A DNA stretch of 64,000 nucleotides from JBGTGG01 sp964398945. GTDB taxonomy: Bacteria; Bacteroidota; Bacteroidia; Cytophagales; Cyclobacteriaceae. The position numbers were made by a program, and so were the translations under genes. The DNA lies in NCBI GenBank assembly GCA_964398945.1, contig CAYNOT010000005.1, positions 174,988 to 238,987 on the forward strand, in the 5' to 3' direction. Of the stretch, positions 45,384 through 53,428 are shown piece by piece; the stretch's first letter is position 1; the number at the start of each line of letters is the position of its first letter. The notes beneath the pieces are model-generated. The model did not search any database. It saw nothing but the letters and a program-made list of their open reading frames with translations, and was not told the origin of the DNA.

Positions 45384-45818
45384 TTACTTCCCTTTCAATT
45401 TCTTTTCGCGCCTGACAATATCGGCAAGGGTAGCGGCTTTCAAACGTTTGACGGTTTCATTTCGTATTTCCATGGCAACCTGACGGATGCCACACGTTTC
45501 CTCGTCAATACATTCTTCGCATCGTTCATAAAAATCATAGGTCACACAGGGAAGCAAACCGATTGCCCCATCAAACAAGCGCACCACTTTTGCCATGTGG
45601 ATTTCTTTTGGAGTACCATTCAGGGAATAGCCCCCAAATTTGCCTTTTTTACTATTGACTATCCGGGCATTCTTCAACTCAACCAAAATGGCTTCCAGGA
45701 ATTTTAAGGGAATGTTCTGCTCCCGCGAAATCCTGCTAACAGAAATCGGTTGATCTTCCTTGTTTTTAGCTATAAAAACCAGTGCATTGATGGCGTACTT
45801 TGTTTTCTTTGATAACAC
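45384..45818 (-). CDS. Rrf2-family transcriptional regulator, 144 aa
   Basis: The start at the GTG of 45818 (LSKKTKYAINALVFIA) matches the family N-terminus; the open frame extends further upstream but into the ABC permease end. The winged helix includes ISVSRISREQNIPLKFLEAILVELKNARIVNSKKGKFGGYSL. A C-terminal Cys cluster (LPCVTYDFYERCEECIDEETCGIR) is present, as in Rrf2 members that bind Fe-S clusters or sense sulfur status (IscR, CymR relatives). It lies next to riboswitch copy d and is the obvious candidate to bind the four 17-bp palindromes. That assignment is inference. Confidence 0.85.
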   Translation of the reverse strand: MLSKKTKYAINALVFIAKNKEDQPISVSRISREQNIPLKFLEAILVELKNARIVNSKKGKFGGYSLNGTPKEIHMAKVVRLFDGAIGLLPCVTYDFYERCEECIDEETCGIRQVAMEIRNETVKRLKAATLADIVRREKKLKGK

Positions 45819-45909
45819 AGTCTGTCCTTTTTGGCAATATAAAAATAAAAATGAAACTGGTCTTTGTAATATCACCTGATCTGTGTGCCCCCTTGTTTGA
45901 AATTGCTGA

Positions 45910-48306
45910 TCACTCCGACCGCAAACTTTCAACCGGATTGGATAATGCTGCTTTTATTGATTGAAAACTGACTGTAAACAACGTAATCATTAGAAGTACA
46001 ATACACGTCACTATAAAAACTGTCCAGGAAATTTCAATGCGATAGTCATACTGCTGCAACCATTGATTTGCATAGTAATAAGCAATAGGGCATGAAATCA
46101 CTGACGACAGGATAACCAGCCGGAAAAAATCACCCGACAACAGTTTCCAAACATTAAAAACTGAAGCGCCCAGTACTTTCCTTATTCCGATCTCTTTTGT
46201 GCGTTGACTAGCCGCAAAAGATGCAAGGCCAAAAATCCCAATACAACTAATAAAAATTGCCAATCCTGAAAATATACTGGCGAGCTTGCCAATCTGTTCC
46301 TGACCCGCAAATTGACGGGCATAATCATCATCTTGAAATTCGTATTCGAAGGGTGACCCTGGATCATATTTTTTTAGAACAGCTTCTATTTTCTCCAAGG
46401 CACTATCCACTTTTACATTGGCTTTTAACCTTACGGTAAGAAATCCCCCTCCTGTATAACCAATAAAATAAACATGAGGGGATTGGCTTTGAAAAGGAGA
46501 CCAACGGATTTGATCCTTGATCACACCCACAATTTCCCGTTCAATTTCTGTTTCATCCTCTCCCCACTTTAACTTCATGCCAATGGCATTGCCTGTTGGT
46601 GAAAATAAATTTGCTGCCATTTCATTTACGATCACTGCCGAAGAATCGGTAACATAGTCACGTGAAAAATCCCGTCCTGCAACAAACTGAAATCCGTTGG
46701 TCGCGGGGAAATCATGACTACACCGGTTCGTTGCCACCATGGGTTGCATATCAGGGTTTTTTCCCTGCCATCGCAACGATGCATCGCCACTCATATTTCC
46801 GGTAACGGGAAAGTCTGATAGCGCCACGTCTTCTACTACCCCGGTCGATAGTAAATCATGTCGAAGTAAATTATAATCAACCTTTGCCAATGCTTCTGTT
46901 TTTAATTCCACGTGAATGATCCCCTCCAGATCAAAACCGATAGGCCTGTTTTTAGCATGTTGTATTTGTTGGAAAACCACCCATGTACCAATAATCAATG
47001 CACTCGATATTACAAATTGAAAAACCACCAATACCTTTCGGGGAATTGCTGCGTATCGGCCGGTCTTAAAAGTTCCTTTCAATACTTTCACGGGATTAAA
47101 AGCAGATAGATAAAGCGCTGGATAGGTGCCCGCTAAGAAACTGGTGACCAAAATGAATACGAATGAAATTCCAATGAAATAAAAATTACCCCACGGGATT
47201 TCAATTTTTGTGTCGACCAGCACATTAAAACCAGGAAGAAAGCAAAAAACCAAAAGCACAGCCACCACAAATGCAATACATACAACCAGCAGGGATTCGC
47301 TCATAAACTGGCCAATCAATTGTTTTCGAACTGAGCCCATTGCTTTACGGATGCCTACTTCCTTTGATCGCTTTTCACTTCGGGCGGTGCTTAAGTTCAT
47401 AAAATTGATACATGCCAACATCAACACAAAGGCACCAACAATACCCATCATCCAAACAAACCGGATTTTACCACCAATATTTTTTCCGTCTTTGAAATCC
47501 CCATGAAGGTTCCATTTCTCCATCGGATGGAGAATGGCTTCAGGCTTCAAGGCCCTTACAACGTCAGGGGATTTTTCAAATAGCAAATTCTTAATCCTCG
47601 ACTCCGCTGATTCCCATGAAGAATTTTTGTTCAGCAGTACAAAGCATACCGGATCAAGGTTTTCCCAACTTGTGCGTTGATGATGGGTGCTTTCACCCAA
47701 ACCAAAATAATAGTCAACCGGCACCAACATTTTTACCTCCGCAAAATGCGAGGTTTCCGGAAAATCTTCGAACACGCCCGTTACCGTTAGCAGATCGCGG
47801 TTGTCAAACTTTAGTGCATTGCCAAGTGCGCTGTCATCAAAAAGAGCAGTTGCTGCTGACCTGGCGAGCATGATGGAATTTTTATCGCGTAAACCATCCC
47901 GTGTTCCCTGCACCATCGAAAGTGAAAATAATTCCGGAAAAGCGGGATCAACATAATAGGAGGTATTATAAAAATTTTTCTCATTCAAAGAAACTGCATG
48001 TTCGCGTGGCCCCATTGCCATTACCACTTCTTCAAATTCAGTGAAATTGTTTTTCAACTCACTTCCCATGACATAGGGTGTCCCCTCGTAGGTAATGATC
48101 TCCCCTCCAAAATCAAGGTTGTGATAAATCATCCCAATCCTTTTGTAATTGTCAAAAGAGGTATTGTAGCGGAGTTCATGCTGTATCCATAGCCCTATTA
48201 ATATCGCAATGGCCATTCCTGTTGCTAAACCACCCACATTGATGAAGGAGTGTGGTTTACCACGGAGAAGATTCCTCCATCCGATTTTAAAGTAACTTTT
48301 GATCAT
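45910..48306 (-). CDS. FtsX/MacB-type ABC transporter permease, 798 aa
   Basis: The protein starts MIKSYFKIGWRNLLRGKPHSFINVGGLATGMAIAILIGLWI, the standard start of Bacteroidota MacB-like permeases. It has a first membrane helix, a large periplasmic MacB_PCD domain, a three-helix FtsX block (about 285-390), a second periplasmic domain and a second FtsX block near the C-terminus with SQRTKEIGIRKVLGASV. No ATPase gene is adjacent. These proteins usually export peptides or lipids or transmit mechanical signals; the substrate is unknown. Confidence 0.88.
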   Translation of the reverse strand: MIKSYFKIGWRNLLRGKPHSFINVGGLATGMAIAILIGLWIQHELRYNTSFDNYKRIGMIYHNLDFGGEIITYEGTPYVMGSELKNNFTEFEEVVMAMGPREHAVSLNEKNFYNTSYYVDPAFPELFSLSMVQGTRDGLRDKNSIMLARSAATALFDDSALGNALKFDNRDLLTVTGVFEDFPETSHFAEVKMLVPVDYYFGLGESTHHQRTSWENLDPVCFVLLNKNSSWESAESRIKNLLFEKSPDVVRALKPEAILHPMEKWNLHGDFKDGKNIGGKIRFVWMMGIVGAFVLMLACINFMNLSTARSEKRSKEVGIRKAMGSVRKQLIGQFMSESLLVVCIAFVVAVLLVFCFLPGFNVLVDTKIEIPWGNFYFIGISFVFILVTSFLAGTYPALYLSAFNPVKVLKGTFKTGRYAAIPRKVLVVFQFVISSALIIGTWVVFQQIQHAKNRPIGFDLEGIIHVELKTEALAKVDYNLLRHDLLSTGVVEDVALSDFPVTGNMSGDASLRWQGKNPDMQPMVATNRCSHDFPATNGFQFVAGRDFSRDYVTDSSAVIVNEMAANLFSPTGNAIGMKLKWGEDETEIEREIVGVIKDQIRWSPFQSQSPHVYFIGYTGGGFLTVRLKANVKVDSALEKIEAVLKKYDPGSPFEYEFQDDDYARQFAGQEQIGKLASIFSGLAIFISCIGIFGLASFAASQRTKEIGIRKVLGASVFNVWKLLSGDFFRLVILSSVISCPIAYYYANQWLQQYDYRIEISWTVFIVTCIVLLMITLFTVSFQSIKAALSNPVESLRSE

Positions 48307-48451
48307 ATCCCGGGCAGGTTAAAGACGTACGGGATTACGATGGTTCAATCCATCAAATAGTTTATACGGGTTGATGAATTTTAATTCGGACAGTATTACA
48401 GTGATTCTGGGCCTCTATCGCTCAACATGTGTTGAAGCGACCCTCCGGTGT

Positions 48452-48796
48452 CTAGTTCATCCGGTTTGCATGCAAAATTTTTTGCGCTGATAGGATAAGC
48501 CTCGTTTCATTGTACAGGTCTGAAACCTCATCCAATTCCAACTCATTGAAAGCAAGGAAAAGATTACTATGGGGACTGCTATATACACGAGCACGATTGT
48601 GTTGCAATGGCATGTAGTGCTGAGGGTTTCTTCGATTCTCAATGACCCAGTCAAAAAACCGGATCATGTCCTCCTCTTGAAAGGTTAGCAAAATATTTTT
48701 ATAGGCGAAATTAAATTCATGGCAACACATGCATACACCGATATAACCATTGTCGTTTTCGGTCAAAATGCTAAAGTGTGAATCAGCGTGGTTCAT
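48452..48796 (-). CDS. Small conserved Bacteroidota-type protein, 114 aa
   Basis: The start MNHADSHFSIL at 48796 is preferred over an upstream ATG at 48850. The chain contains a Cys pair in GVCMCCHEFNFAYKNILLTFQEEDMIRFFDWVIENR and a helical C-terminus. I recall similar proteins (possibly DUF6686) across Bacteroidota, but the function is unknown. It is on the same strand as the permease but 145 bp upstream, so probably separately transcribed. Confidence 0.6.
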   Translation of the reverse strand: MNHADSHFSILTENDNGYIGVCMCCHEFNFAYKNILLTFQEEDMIRFFDWVIENRRNPQHYMPLQHNRARVYSSPHSNLFLAFNELELDEVSDLYNETRLILSAQKILHANRMN

Positions 48797-48850
48797 TGTA
48801 AAAATTTGTAATGGTGCAATTTCTTTTTGACAAAAGTAGATGCGCTGCAA

Positions 48851-49140
48851 GTGGGTGGCAATCGCCTGTGCAGGGCATTTTCACTAACCACTTAAGGGTG
48901 GGGTTGGCTGACTACTTTCAGGTAGTGTACTACCAGCAATCGGGTAGTTTTTTTACTGACTGAAACAAATCTTGTTTGAACTCCACTCCTTGGTATAGGT
49001 CATAGCAGATCAAAGCGCTTAACAACTATCCTGGCTTCACCAAAAGGCTGATGGAAAAAAATCGAAGCAATAAAAAAAATCCGCTTTTGCATGTTACCGA
49101 TTTTAACTGTTAAGGGTAAAAATTTCCCGCCACCCCTACC
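48851..49140. other. Non-coding gap with an orphan plus-strand terminator-like hairpin
   Basis: ACTACC (48929-48934) pairs with GGTAGT (48943-48948) around AGCAATC, followed by a run of seven T through 48954. The hairpin is oriented for plus-strand transcription, yet no plus-strand gene lies upstream of it. No other feature is evident. Confidence 0.35.
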
Positions 49141-49168
49141 CTCGGTCTGTGTCCTCACAGACCGAAAC
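49141..49168 (+). repeat. REP-like palindrome, left flank of RAYT
   Basis: A 28-bp imperfect palindrome with CGGTCTGTG and CACAGACCG arms. Its inverted copy is at 49785-49812, on the other side of the transposase gene. Confidence 0.75.
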
Positions 49169-49185
49169 CAACAAACAACCAGCAG

Positions 49186-49761
49186 TCAAAACTTGTCCTG
49201 ATAATCCGTAAGGAATCCAAATTCATCAATTCCCTTTTCATAAAATAATGCCGAAGACCATTTATACTTTTCAGGCATATCCACAAGGTTCCATTGCCCT
49301 TGTAGTGGATTGGTATGGATATATTCCAGTTTTTGCTCAACCATTTCTTTAGAGTAAATGAGCACTGCCAATGGATCGCGTTGCCAAAACCGATGCAAAC
49401 GCTCTGGAAATTTTGGTTCCTTGTAATCGACCAACAAAGTTGCATCCGTTGCAGTAAGGTGCTTTAAAAACTGGTGGCTGGTAAACTTATTAAAACTTGC
49501 ATGCGGCATTTCTTTTCCGTTCATGCTGATCATTTCCCAAACAATATGGATATGATTGGGCATGATCACAAAACCATAAACTACAATCTTCTCCCGTTGC
49601 ACCAAATTTCTCAATGATTCGATTATAATCATCTTGAATTGATCGTGGACGAGCAATGGGTTCCAATCCTTTATGGTGTCTGTCCAAAAATAAACTTCGT
49701 TCAAGTCCATTCGCGAATTGCGAATACCATTAAAATGCGGGGGTTTAATAATGTCATCCAT
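49186..49761 (-). CDS. REP-associated tyrosine transposase (Y1/IS200-like RAYT), 191 aa
   Basis: It contains the HUH motif MPNHIHIVW and the later catalytic Tyr in EYIHTNP, with the WSSALFYEKG stretch typical of the RAYT group. RAYTs bind and nick single-stranded REP hairpins and are thought to spread them. The gene is flanked closely by inverted 28-bp REP-like palindromes, and a related copy lies at 56680-56707 inside an RHS cassette, so the pair RAYT/REP appears to have been active in this genome. Confidence 0.88.
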   Translation of the reverse strand: MDDIIKPPHFNGIRNSRMDLNEVYFWTDTIKDWNPLLVHDQFKMIIIESLRNLVQREKIVVYGFVIMPNHIHIVWEMISMNGKEMPHASFNKFTSHQFLKHLTATDATLLVDYKEPKFPERLHRFWQRDPLAVLIYSKEMVEQKLEYIHTNPLQGQWNLVDMPEKYKWSSALFYEKGIDEFGFLTDYQDKF

Positions 49762-49784
49762 TTGTAGCTATCGTTTTGTTGTCG

Positions 49785-49812
49785 GTTTCGGTCTGTGAGG
49801 ACACAGACCGAG
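49785..49812 (-). repeat. REP-like palindrome, right flank of RAYT
   Basis: Exact inverted copy of 49141-49168. Each copy can fold on itself (CGGTCTGTG/CACAGACCG), the form RAYT proteins recognise. Confidence 0.75.
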
Positions 49813-49917
49813 GAAAAGACAGACCATGGAAAAAATAACTATTGCCATGGTAAAATTATTTTAATAGTTTGTTGTACTCGAATCAAAATTTGAATCCTTC
49901 CCACGATAGATAGTAGT

Positions 49918-50142
49918 TCAGGGGGAATCAAGAATTTTCTTTCCCTTCTCTGTTAAACAATAATTAGAGTTAGGATCAAACTTGCTCATCCTCAATATCA
50001 GACCATCATCCGACATATTAGACAATACGACCTTCAGGGGATTTTCCATGTGAATATCTCTTGCCCGTAGTCCACGATCAATTTGGTACCAGTTTTTTGA
50101 ACTCTCTTTAAGTAGTTCCATAATTTTCAACTCAATATTCAT
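49918..50142 (-). CDS. Small winged-helix-like protein, 74 aa
   Basis: The chain MNIELKIMELLKESSKNWYQIDRGL... LSNMSDDGLILRMSKF... YCLTEKGKKIL has the pattern of a short winged helix. It sits directly behind an RHS fragment (50154-50250), in the place where immunity genes usually stand. Immunity or regulatory function is only a guess. Confidence 0.5.
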   Translation of the reverse strand: MNIELKIMELLKESSKNWYQIDRGLRARDIHMENPLKVVLSNMSDDGLILRMSKFDPNSNYCLTEKGKKILDSP

Positions 50143-50153
50143 ATATTATTCCT

Positions 50154-50250
50154 TTAAAAGTCTGGATGACTTTGAACTTGAGTGTCTTTGTAAATAGTCA
50201 TCACATTTCCACTGGCATCCCGAATATACTTGGTAATGGAAATATTCTGG
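50154..50250 (-). pseudogene. RHS core fragment
   Basis: The frame reads ITKYIRDASGNVMTIYKD before hitting a stop, which matches the RHS core found in the three larger cassettes of this region. Only ~30 residues remain. Confidence 0.65.
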
Positions 50251-50310
50251 GTGCTATGCTAACCCAAGGGACAGACCTAACCAGTTAGAGATGACAACAC
50301 CGACAACTTG

Positions 50311-50766
50311 TTAAAAAATTAATAATTCTTTTAATTTATCTCTAGTACTTTTAGATCCAAATGCTAGTAAAGTAAACCTTTTGTCGTCAACAAAAAATCC
50401 AATATCAAAGGAAGTAGCTGTAAATCCATCACCACGACCAGTTTCAAAATTAACTATCTCATAATTTCCTATCTCTATCAAATTATAATAATTGTATAGC
50501 CTGAACGTACAGAAGTATAAATCTTTCCTAATCGCTGGGCTGGTCTTTTTTATGGTTACTTTAATTGTCATTAGAATTTGCAATAGACCTAATAGAATAA
50601 GTATTAAGGCAAAAATCCATGTTTTAAAAACTAAATAGACAAAAATCCCAAAGCAAATAGTTGTAATAATAGAGTGCGGTTTAATTTTTTGAACCAAAAC
50701 AAAGGAGTTTGCAAAGTTGTGAAAATCAGTTCCTTCTCCAATACTTTTTTTTTCTAATAACTCCAT
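50311..50766 (-). CDS. Small membrane protein, 151 aa, candidate immunity protein
   Basis: Two adjacent hydrophobic segments (ITTICFGIFVYLVFKTWIFALILILLGLLQILM) form a helical hairpin, followed by a soluble beta-rich part (FETGRGDGFTATSFDIGFFVDDKRFTLLAFGS). I do not recognise a family. A 47-bp junction repeat begins 9 bp upstream of its start, and it stands among RHS cassettes, so an immunity role is plausible. Confidence 0.5.
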   Translation of the reverse strand: MELLEKKSIGEGTDFHNFANSFVLVQKIKPHSIITTICFGIFVYLVFKTWIFALILILLGLLQILMTIKVTIKKTSPAIRKDLYFCTFRLYNYYNLIEIGNYEIVNFETGRGDGFTATSFDIGFFVDDKRFTLLAFGSKSTRDKLKELLIF

Positions 50767-50774
50767 ATCAATTG

Positions 50775-50821
50775 GTCTCTTAATCGGGACAGTTTGTTAT
50801 AAAATTACTGTGGCACTGCCC
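50775..50821 (-). repeat. Cassette-junction repeat, copy 1
   Basis: Forty-seven bp that recur at 55029-55075 with two differences. Both copies lie at the edge of an RHS-type cassette. Confidence 0.7.
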
Positions 50822-50868
50822 GGGCTACTATCTTATTGAAGCTTTCAAGGTAACTAAATTGAAAAGTC

Positions 50869-51708
50869 TTAATACCTTAACAATAAGTCTGGATATTGAA
50901 TCTTAAGTGAATCTAATTTTTCTTTCAATTCTGCGCTCGTATTGGTTAAATACAGTTTCTTCAACGAAGGCAAATACCTTATATTTATTTCGTTTAAATT
51001 TGAACAAGTTAATGCTAATATCTCTAGCTTCTTTAAATCGGAAGATCTCTCTAACTCAAAATTTATTAGATTATTTCCTTCCAAATAACAATACTCTAGA
51101 TTTGATAGCCCATAAAATTCCATTGGCAATTCCTTAATCAGATTGGAGTTAGCTTCAATTTTTCTCAGATTAAACAACAAACCTATTTTCTCAGGAAGAC
51201 TCTGTATCCTATTATTACTAAAAAATAAACATTCTAATTGTTGAAGTTCGGTAATGCAATCAGGAAAAGATTTTAGTTTATTATTTTCAAAATAAACTTC
51301 TCGCAAATTCTTTAATTGACAAAACCAATCTGGTATCTCTTTAATTGAATTATTATGAGCTATTACTATTTCCAGATTGGTGAGTTTAGAAATGGCTTGG
51401 GGTAACACTTCCACTCCTTGCCCAGAAAAATCTAAACCAACAAGATTTTCAAACATACCCAAACTGTTTATCAGGCTTCGATTTTTTTTGTTAATGACTA
51501 AATATTCAATTCTAGAGTAAAAATCTAAAGTTGAATCAACTGGAACAATCTGCCAATCAACAAAGGTGCTTTTAATAGGTGTTTCGATAACTTCTTTTTT
51601 AGGTACAGTTTCTACATTCTGCCTAGTGTCTTTTTTGGAATCCTTAGTGCAGCTTGAAAAAAATGCACCTAAAAGAATTAGCAAAGATGGAAAACAATTA
51701 TTCGTCAT
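50869..51708 (-). CDS. Leucine-rich-repeat lipoprotein, 279 aa
   Basis: The signal SLLILLGAFFSSC marks a lipoprotein. From about residue 85 there are seven or so 23-residue LRRs with the pattern LExLxxxxNxIxxLPxxI (for example NNSIKEIP, NNKLKSFP, NNRIQSLP). LRR lipoproteins bind proteins at the cell envelope. It overlaps the preceding 90-aa gene by a few bases and so is part of the RHS cassette transcript, where it may neutralise or accompany a toxin. No direct evidence for this. Confidence 0.7.
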   Translation of the reverse strand: MTNNCFPSLLILLGAFFSSCTKDSKKDTRQNVETVPKKEVIETPIKSTFVDWQIVPVDSTLDFYSRIEYLVINKKNRSLINSLGMFENLVGLDFSGQGVEVLPQAISKLTNLEIVIAHNNSIKEIPDWFCQLKNLREVYFENNKLKSFPDCITELQQLECLFFSNNRIQSLPEKIGLLFNLRKIEANSNLIKELPMEFYGLSNLEYCYLEGNNLINFELERSSDLKKLEILALTCSNLNEINIRYLPSLKKLYLTNTSAELKEKLDSLKIQYPDLLLRY

Positions 51709-51970
51709 TTGTTATTTGTTTTTTCGTTTCAACTTTAACATTATCTTGTTTAGGCAGTGTTTGATTCTCAAAATTACTAATGAATTCAGGCTTTGGCATT
51801 TTTTTGTTCCAGGTTCCTTTCCATATATTATTTTCTTCATCATAAACAGCGTTTCGTTCCATGTTGATATAAAACGCATACTCATGCTCAATGAGTCCTG
51901 GGCTAAGGTCAATCAAGTCTTGAACAGACTGTTCTAGATTACTTCCTGTTGTATTGCATCCCTGAGTCAT
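51698..51970 (-). CDS. Hypothetical 90-aa protein linked to RHS cassette
   Basis: The start MTQGCNTTGSNLEQSVQ at 51970 lies inside the last codons of the RHS gene, and the end overlaps the LRR lipoprotein start. This nested spacing implies translational coupling. No signal, no known domain; acidic and polar. It could be an immunity protein or the shifted tail of the toxin gene if a frameshift is present. Confidence 0.45.
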   Translation of the reverse strand: MTQGCNTTGSNLEQSVQDLIDLSPGLIEHEYAFYINMERNAVYDEENNIWKGTWNKKMPKPEFISNFENQTLPKQDNVKVETKKQITNDE

Positions 51971-52880
51971 GGGGACTCCACTTATGAATAGCAACTCCAC
52001 CTCTAGGACCATTAGGGCCAATAATAACTCTATCATTTTTATAGGCAGGATTTAGACCTTCTGTCGTATTCGTTGAGCCTTTTATTTCTATTCCAAAATA
52101 TAGTTTAAAACTTCCAGGTGAACCAGTTGGCCAGTAATTAATATAACCTTCACCAGGAGGTGCTTCGTTATTAGTTGAATATCTCACATTGGTTCTGGGC
52201 TCATCGTTCCAAGCATCTCTACCTATTACTGTTGTTGCGTCCGGCTTCCTTAATAGACCAGAATTGTAAGCATTCTTGTATTCATCAGGGGTCATATTTT
52301 CATATATCTCAACTCTGTATAGAAAGTATTGTCCTCTTGAGTGTCCTGTCTGACCCGTTTGAGACTTTGCAACTGTTACACCCGTAATAACAAATAATGG
52401 TTCCAACCCATCCAAGTCAATAGCTTGTATGGGGGTATTTCCCGAAAACTGGTAAGGTGTATACCAAGGATAACTTTTTGTCAACGGATCCACACTCAAG
52501 AACTTCGCAATAGCAGGATTATAAATCCTAAACCCATAATCATAATGCGTATTTCCAAACTCACCACTATCATCCTTCTCCTTACCATTAAACCCATAAC
52601 GGTATGTAGAAGTAGTATCGCTCCACACCCTTCCTTGCATTTCCAAACCGAAAGGGTAGTAATCACTTGTGCTTGTTGCCTTCGCCCACGTACTGTCTGT
52701 TCCTATATCGGCATTATCTGTAATGATGGAAAGCACATTGCCGAGGTGATTGGACAATTCATATTTACGTGCCCCCAATGTTTGATATCCTTCTGTACGT
52801 GTTCCATTAAAATGCCCCAAGCGGCTGCTTCCATAAATGGGTTGTTCGGCTACAATCGTGTCTTTGTAAATGGTCATCAC
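51939..52880 (-). CDS. RHS-repeat C-terminal cassette 1 (5'-truncated)
   Basis: The frame is open back to about 52930 without a normal RHS N-terminus. The core has RYIRDASGNVMTIYKDT, NHLGNVLSIITDN, YYPFGLEM, RYGFNGKEKD and IYNPAIAKFLSVDPLTKSYP, ending IDLDGLEP, the usual RHS hyperconserved core. A variable ~150-residue C-terminus follows (YFLYRVEIYENMTPDEYKNAY, GPNGPRGGVAIHKW), presumably a toxin domain that I do not recognise. The complete RHS carrier gene is not in the window, so it is likely a stored or displaced cassette. Confidence 0.75.
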   Translation of the reverse strand: MMTIYKDTIVAEQPIYGSSRLGHFNGTRTEGYQTLGARKYELSNHLGNVLSIITDNADIGTDSTWAKATSTSDYYPFGLEMQGRVWSDTTSTYRYGFNGKEKDDSGEFGNTHYDYGFRIYNPAIAKFLSVDPLTKSYPWYTPYQFSGNTPIQAIDLDGLEPLFVITGVTVAKSQTGQTGHSRGQYFLYRVEIYENMTPDEYKNAYNSGLLRKPDATTVIGRDAWNDEPRTNVRYSTNNEAPPGEGYINYWPTGSPGSFKLYFGIEIKGSTNTTEGLNPAYKNDRVIIGPNGPRGGVAIHKWSPHDSGMQYNRK

Positions 52881-52984
52881 ATTTCCACTGGCATCACGAA
52901 TATACCGTGTAATGCTAACATTATCAATTGAATCCCATCTCTGACTTTTTTAGCTCACTAGCAAAGAACTTATCTAGAAATAAT

Positions 52985-53425
52985 CTAGGTAGGCCACATT
53001 CCGCCAGGCTGATCTAAAATCCATTTCCTCTTAAAAATAGCTATAACCAAGGCTGTTAAAAGCAACAATGTTAGAATACCATCTAAAAAAAGACCAAATT
53101 TGTACTCTCGATATGTGAATACCCTAGCAATTTGGGGATTTTTTTTAGAATAAATTATAACTACTTTTTTACCCACCTCATAACTTTCAACACTGAATTC
53201 AGGAAGAATCATTAAGGAATCTTTATAAGTGTCTACTTTATAATATATTTCCCTTTTATTGGGTTTATCAACTACAGATTTAATTATCCCAGTTGTGTAC
53301 TCCCCATTTCTTTCCAACTCTATAAAATCCATTAAATTTCCATAGAAAGACAAGAGCTCCAGTACCAACAATACCGAAGTTATTACAACTGTAACAACTA
53401 ATAGAATATAATTCTTGTTCTCCAT
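52985..53425 (-). CDS. Membrane protein, 146 aa, candidate immunity protein
   Basis: There is an N-terminal membrane helix (YILLVVTVVITSVLLVLELLSFYG), an extracytoplasmic beta domain (TTGIIKSVVDKPNKREIYYKV, DUF3592-like) and a C-terminal helix (LDGILTLLLLTALVIAIF). It starts 3 bp after the RHS cassette 2 stop, the usual location of an immunity gene. Function is inferred from position only. Confidence 0.6.
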   Translation of the reverse strand: MENKNYILLVVTVVITSVLLVLELLSFYGNLMDFIELERNGEYTTGIIKSVVDKPNKREIYYKVDTYKDSLMILPEFSVESYEVGKKVVIIYSKKNPQIARVFTYREYKFGLFLDGILTLLLLTALVIAIFKRKWILDQPGGMWPT

Positions 53426-53428
53426 TAT

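Noticed and set aside
45819..45932. Longer N-terminus for the Rrf2 regulator
   Set aside because: The extra 38 residues overlap the ABC permease 3' end and do not resemble the family; the GTG at 45818 starts the conserved winged helix.
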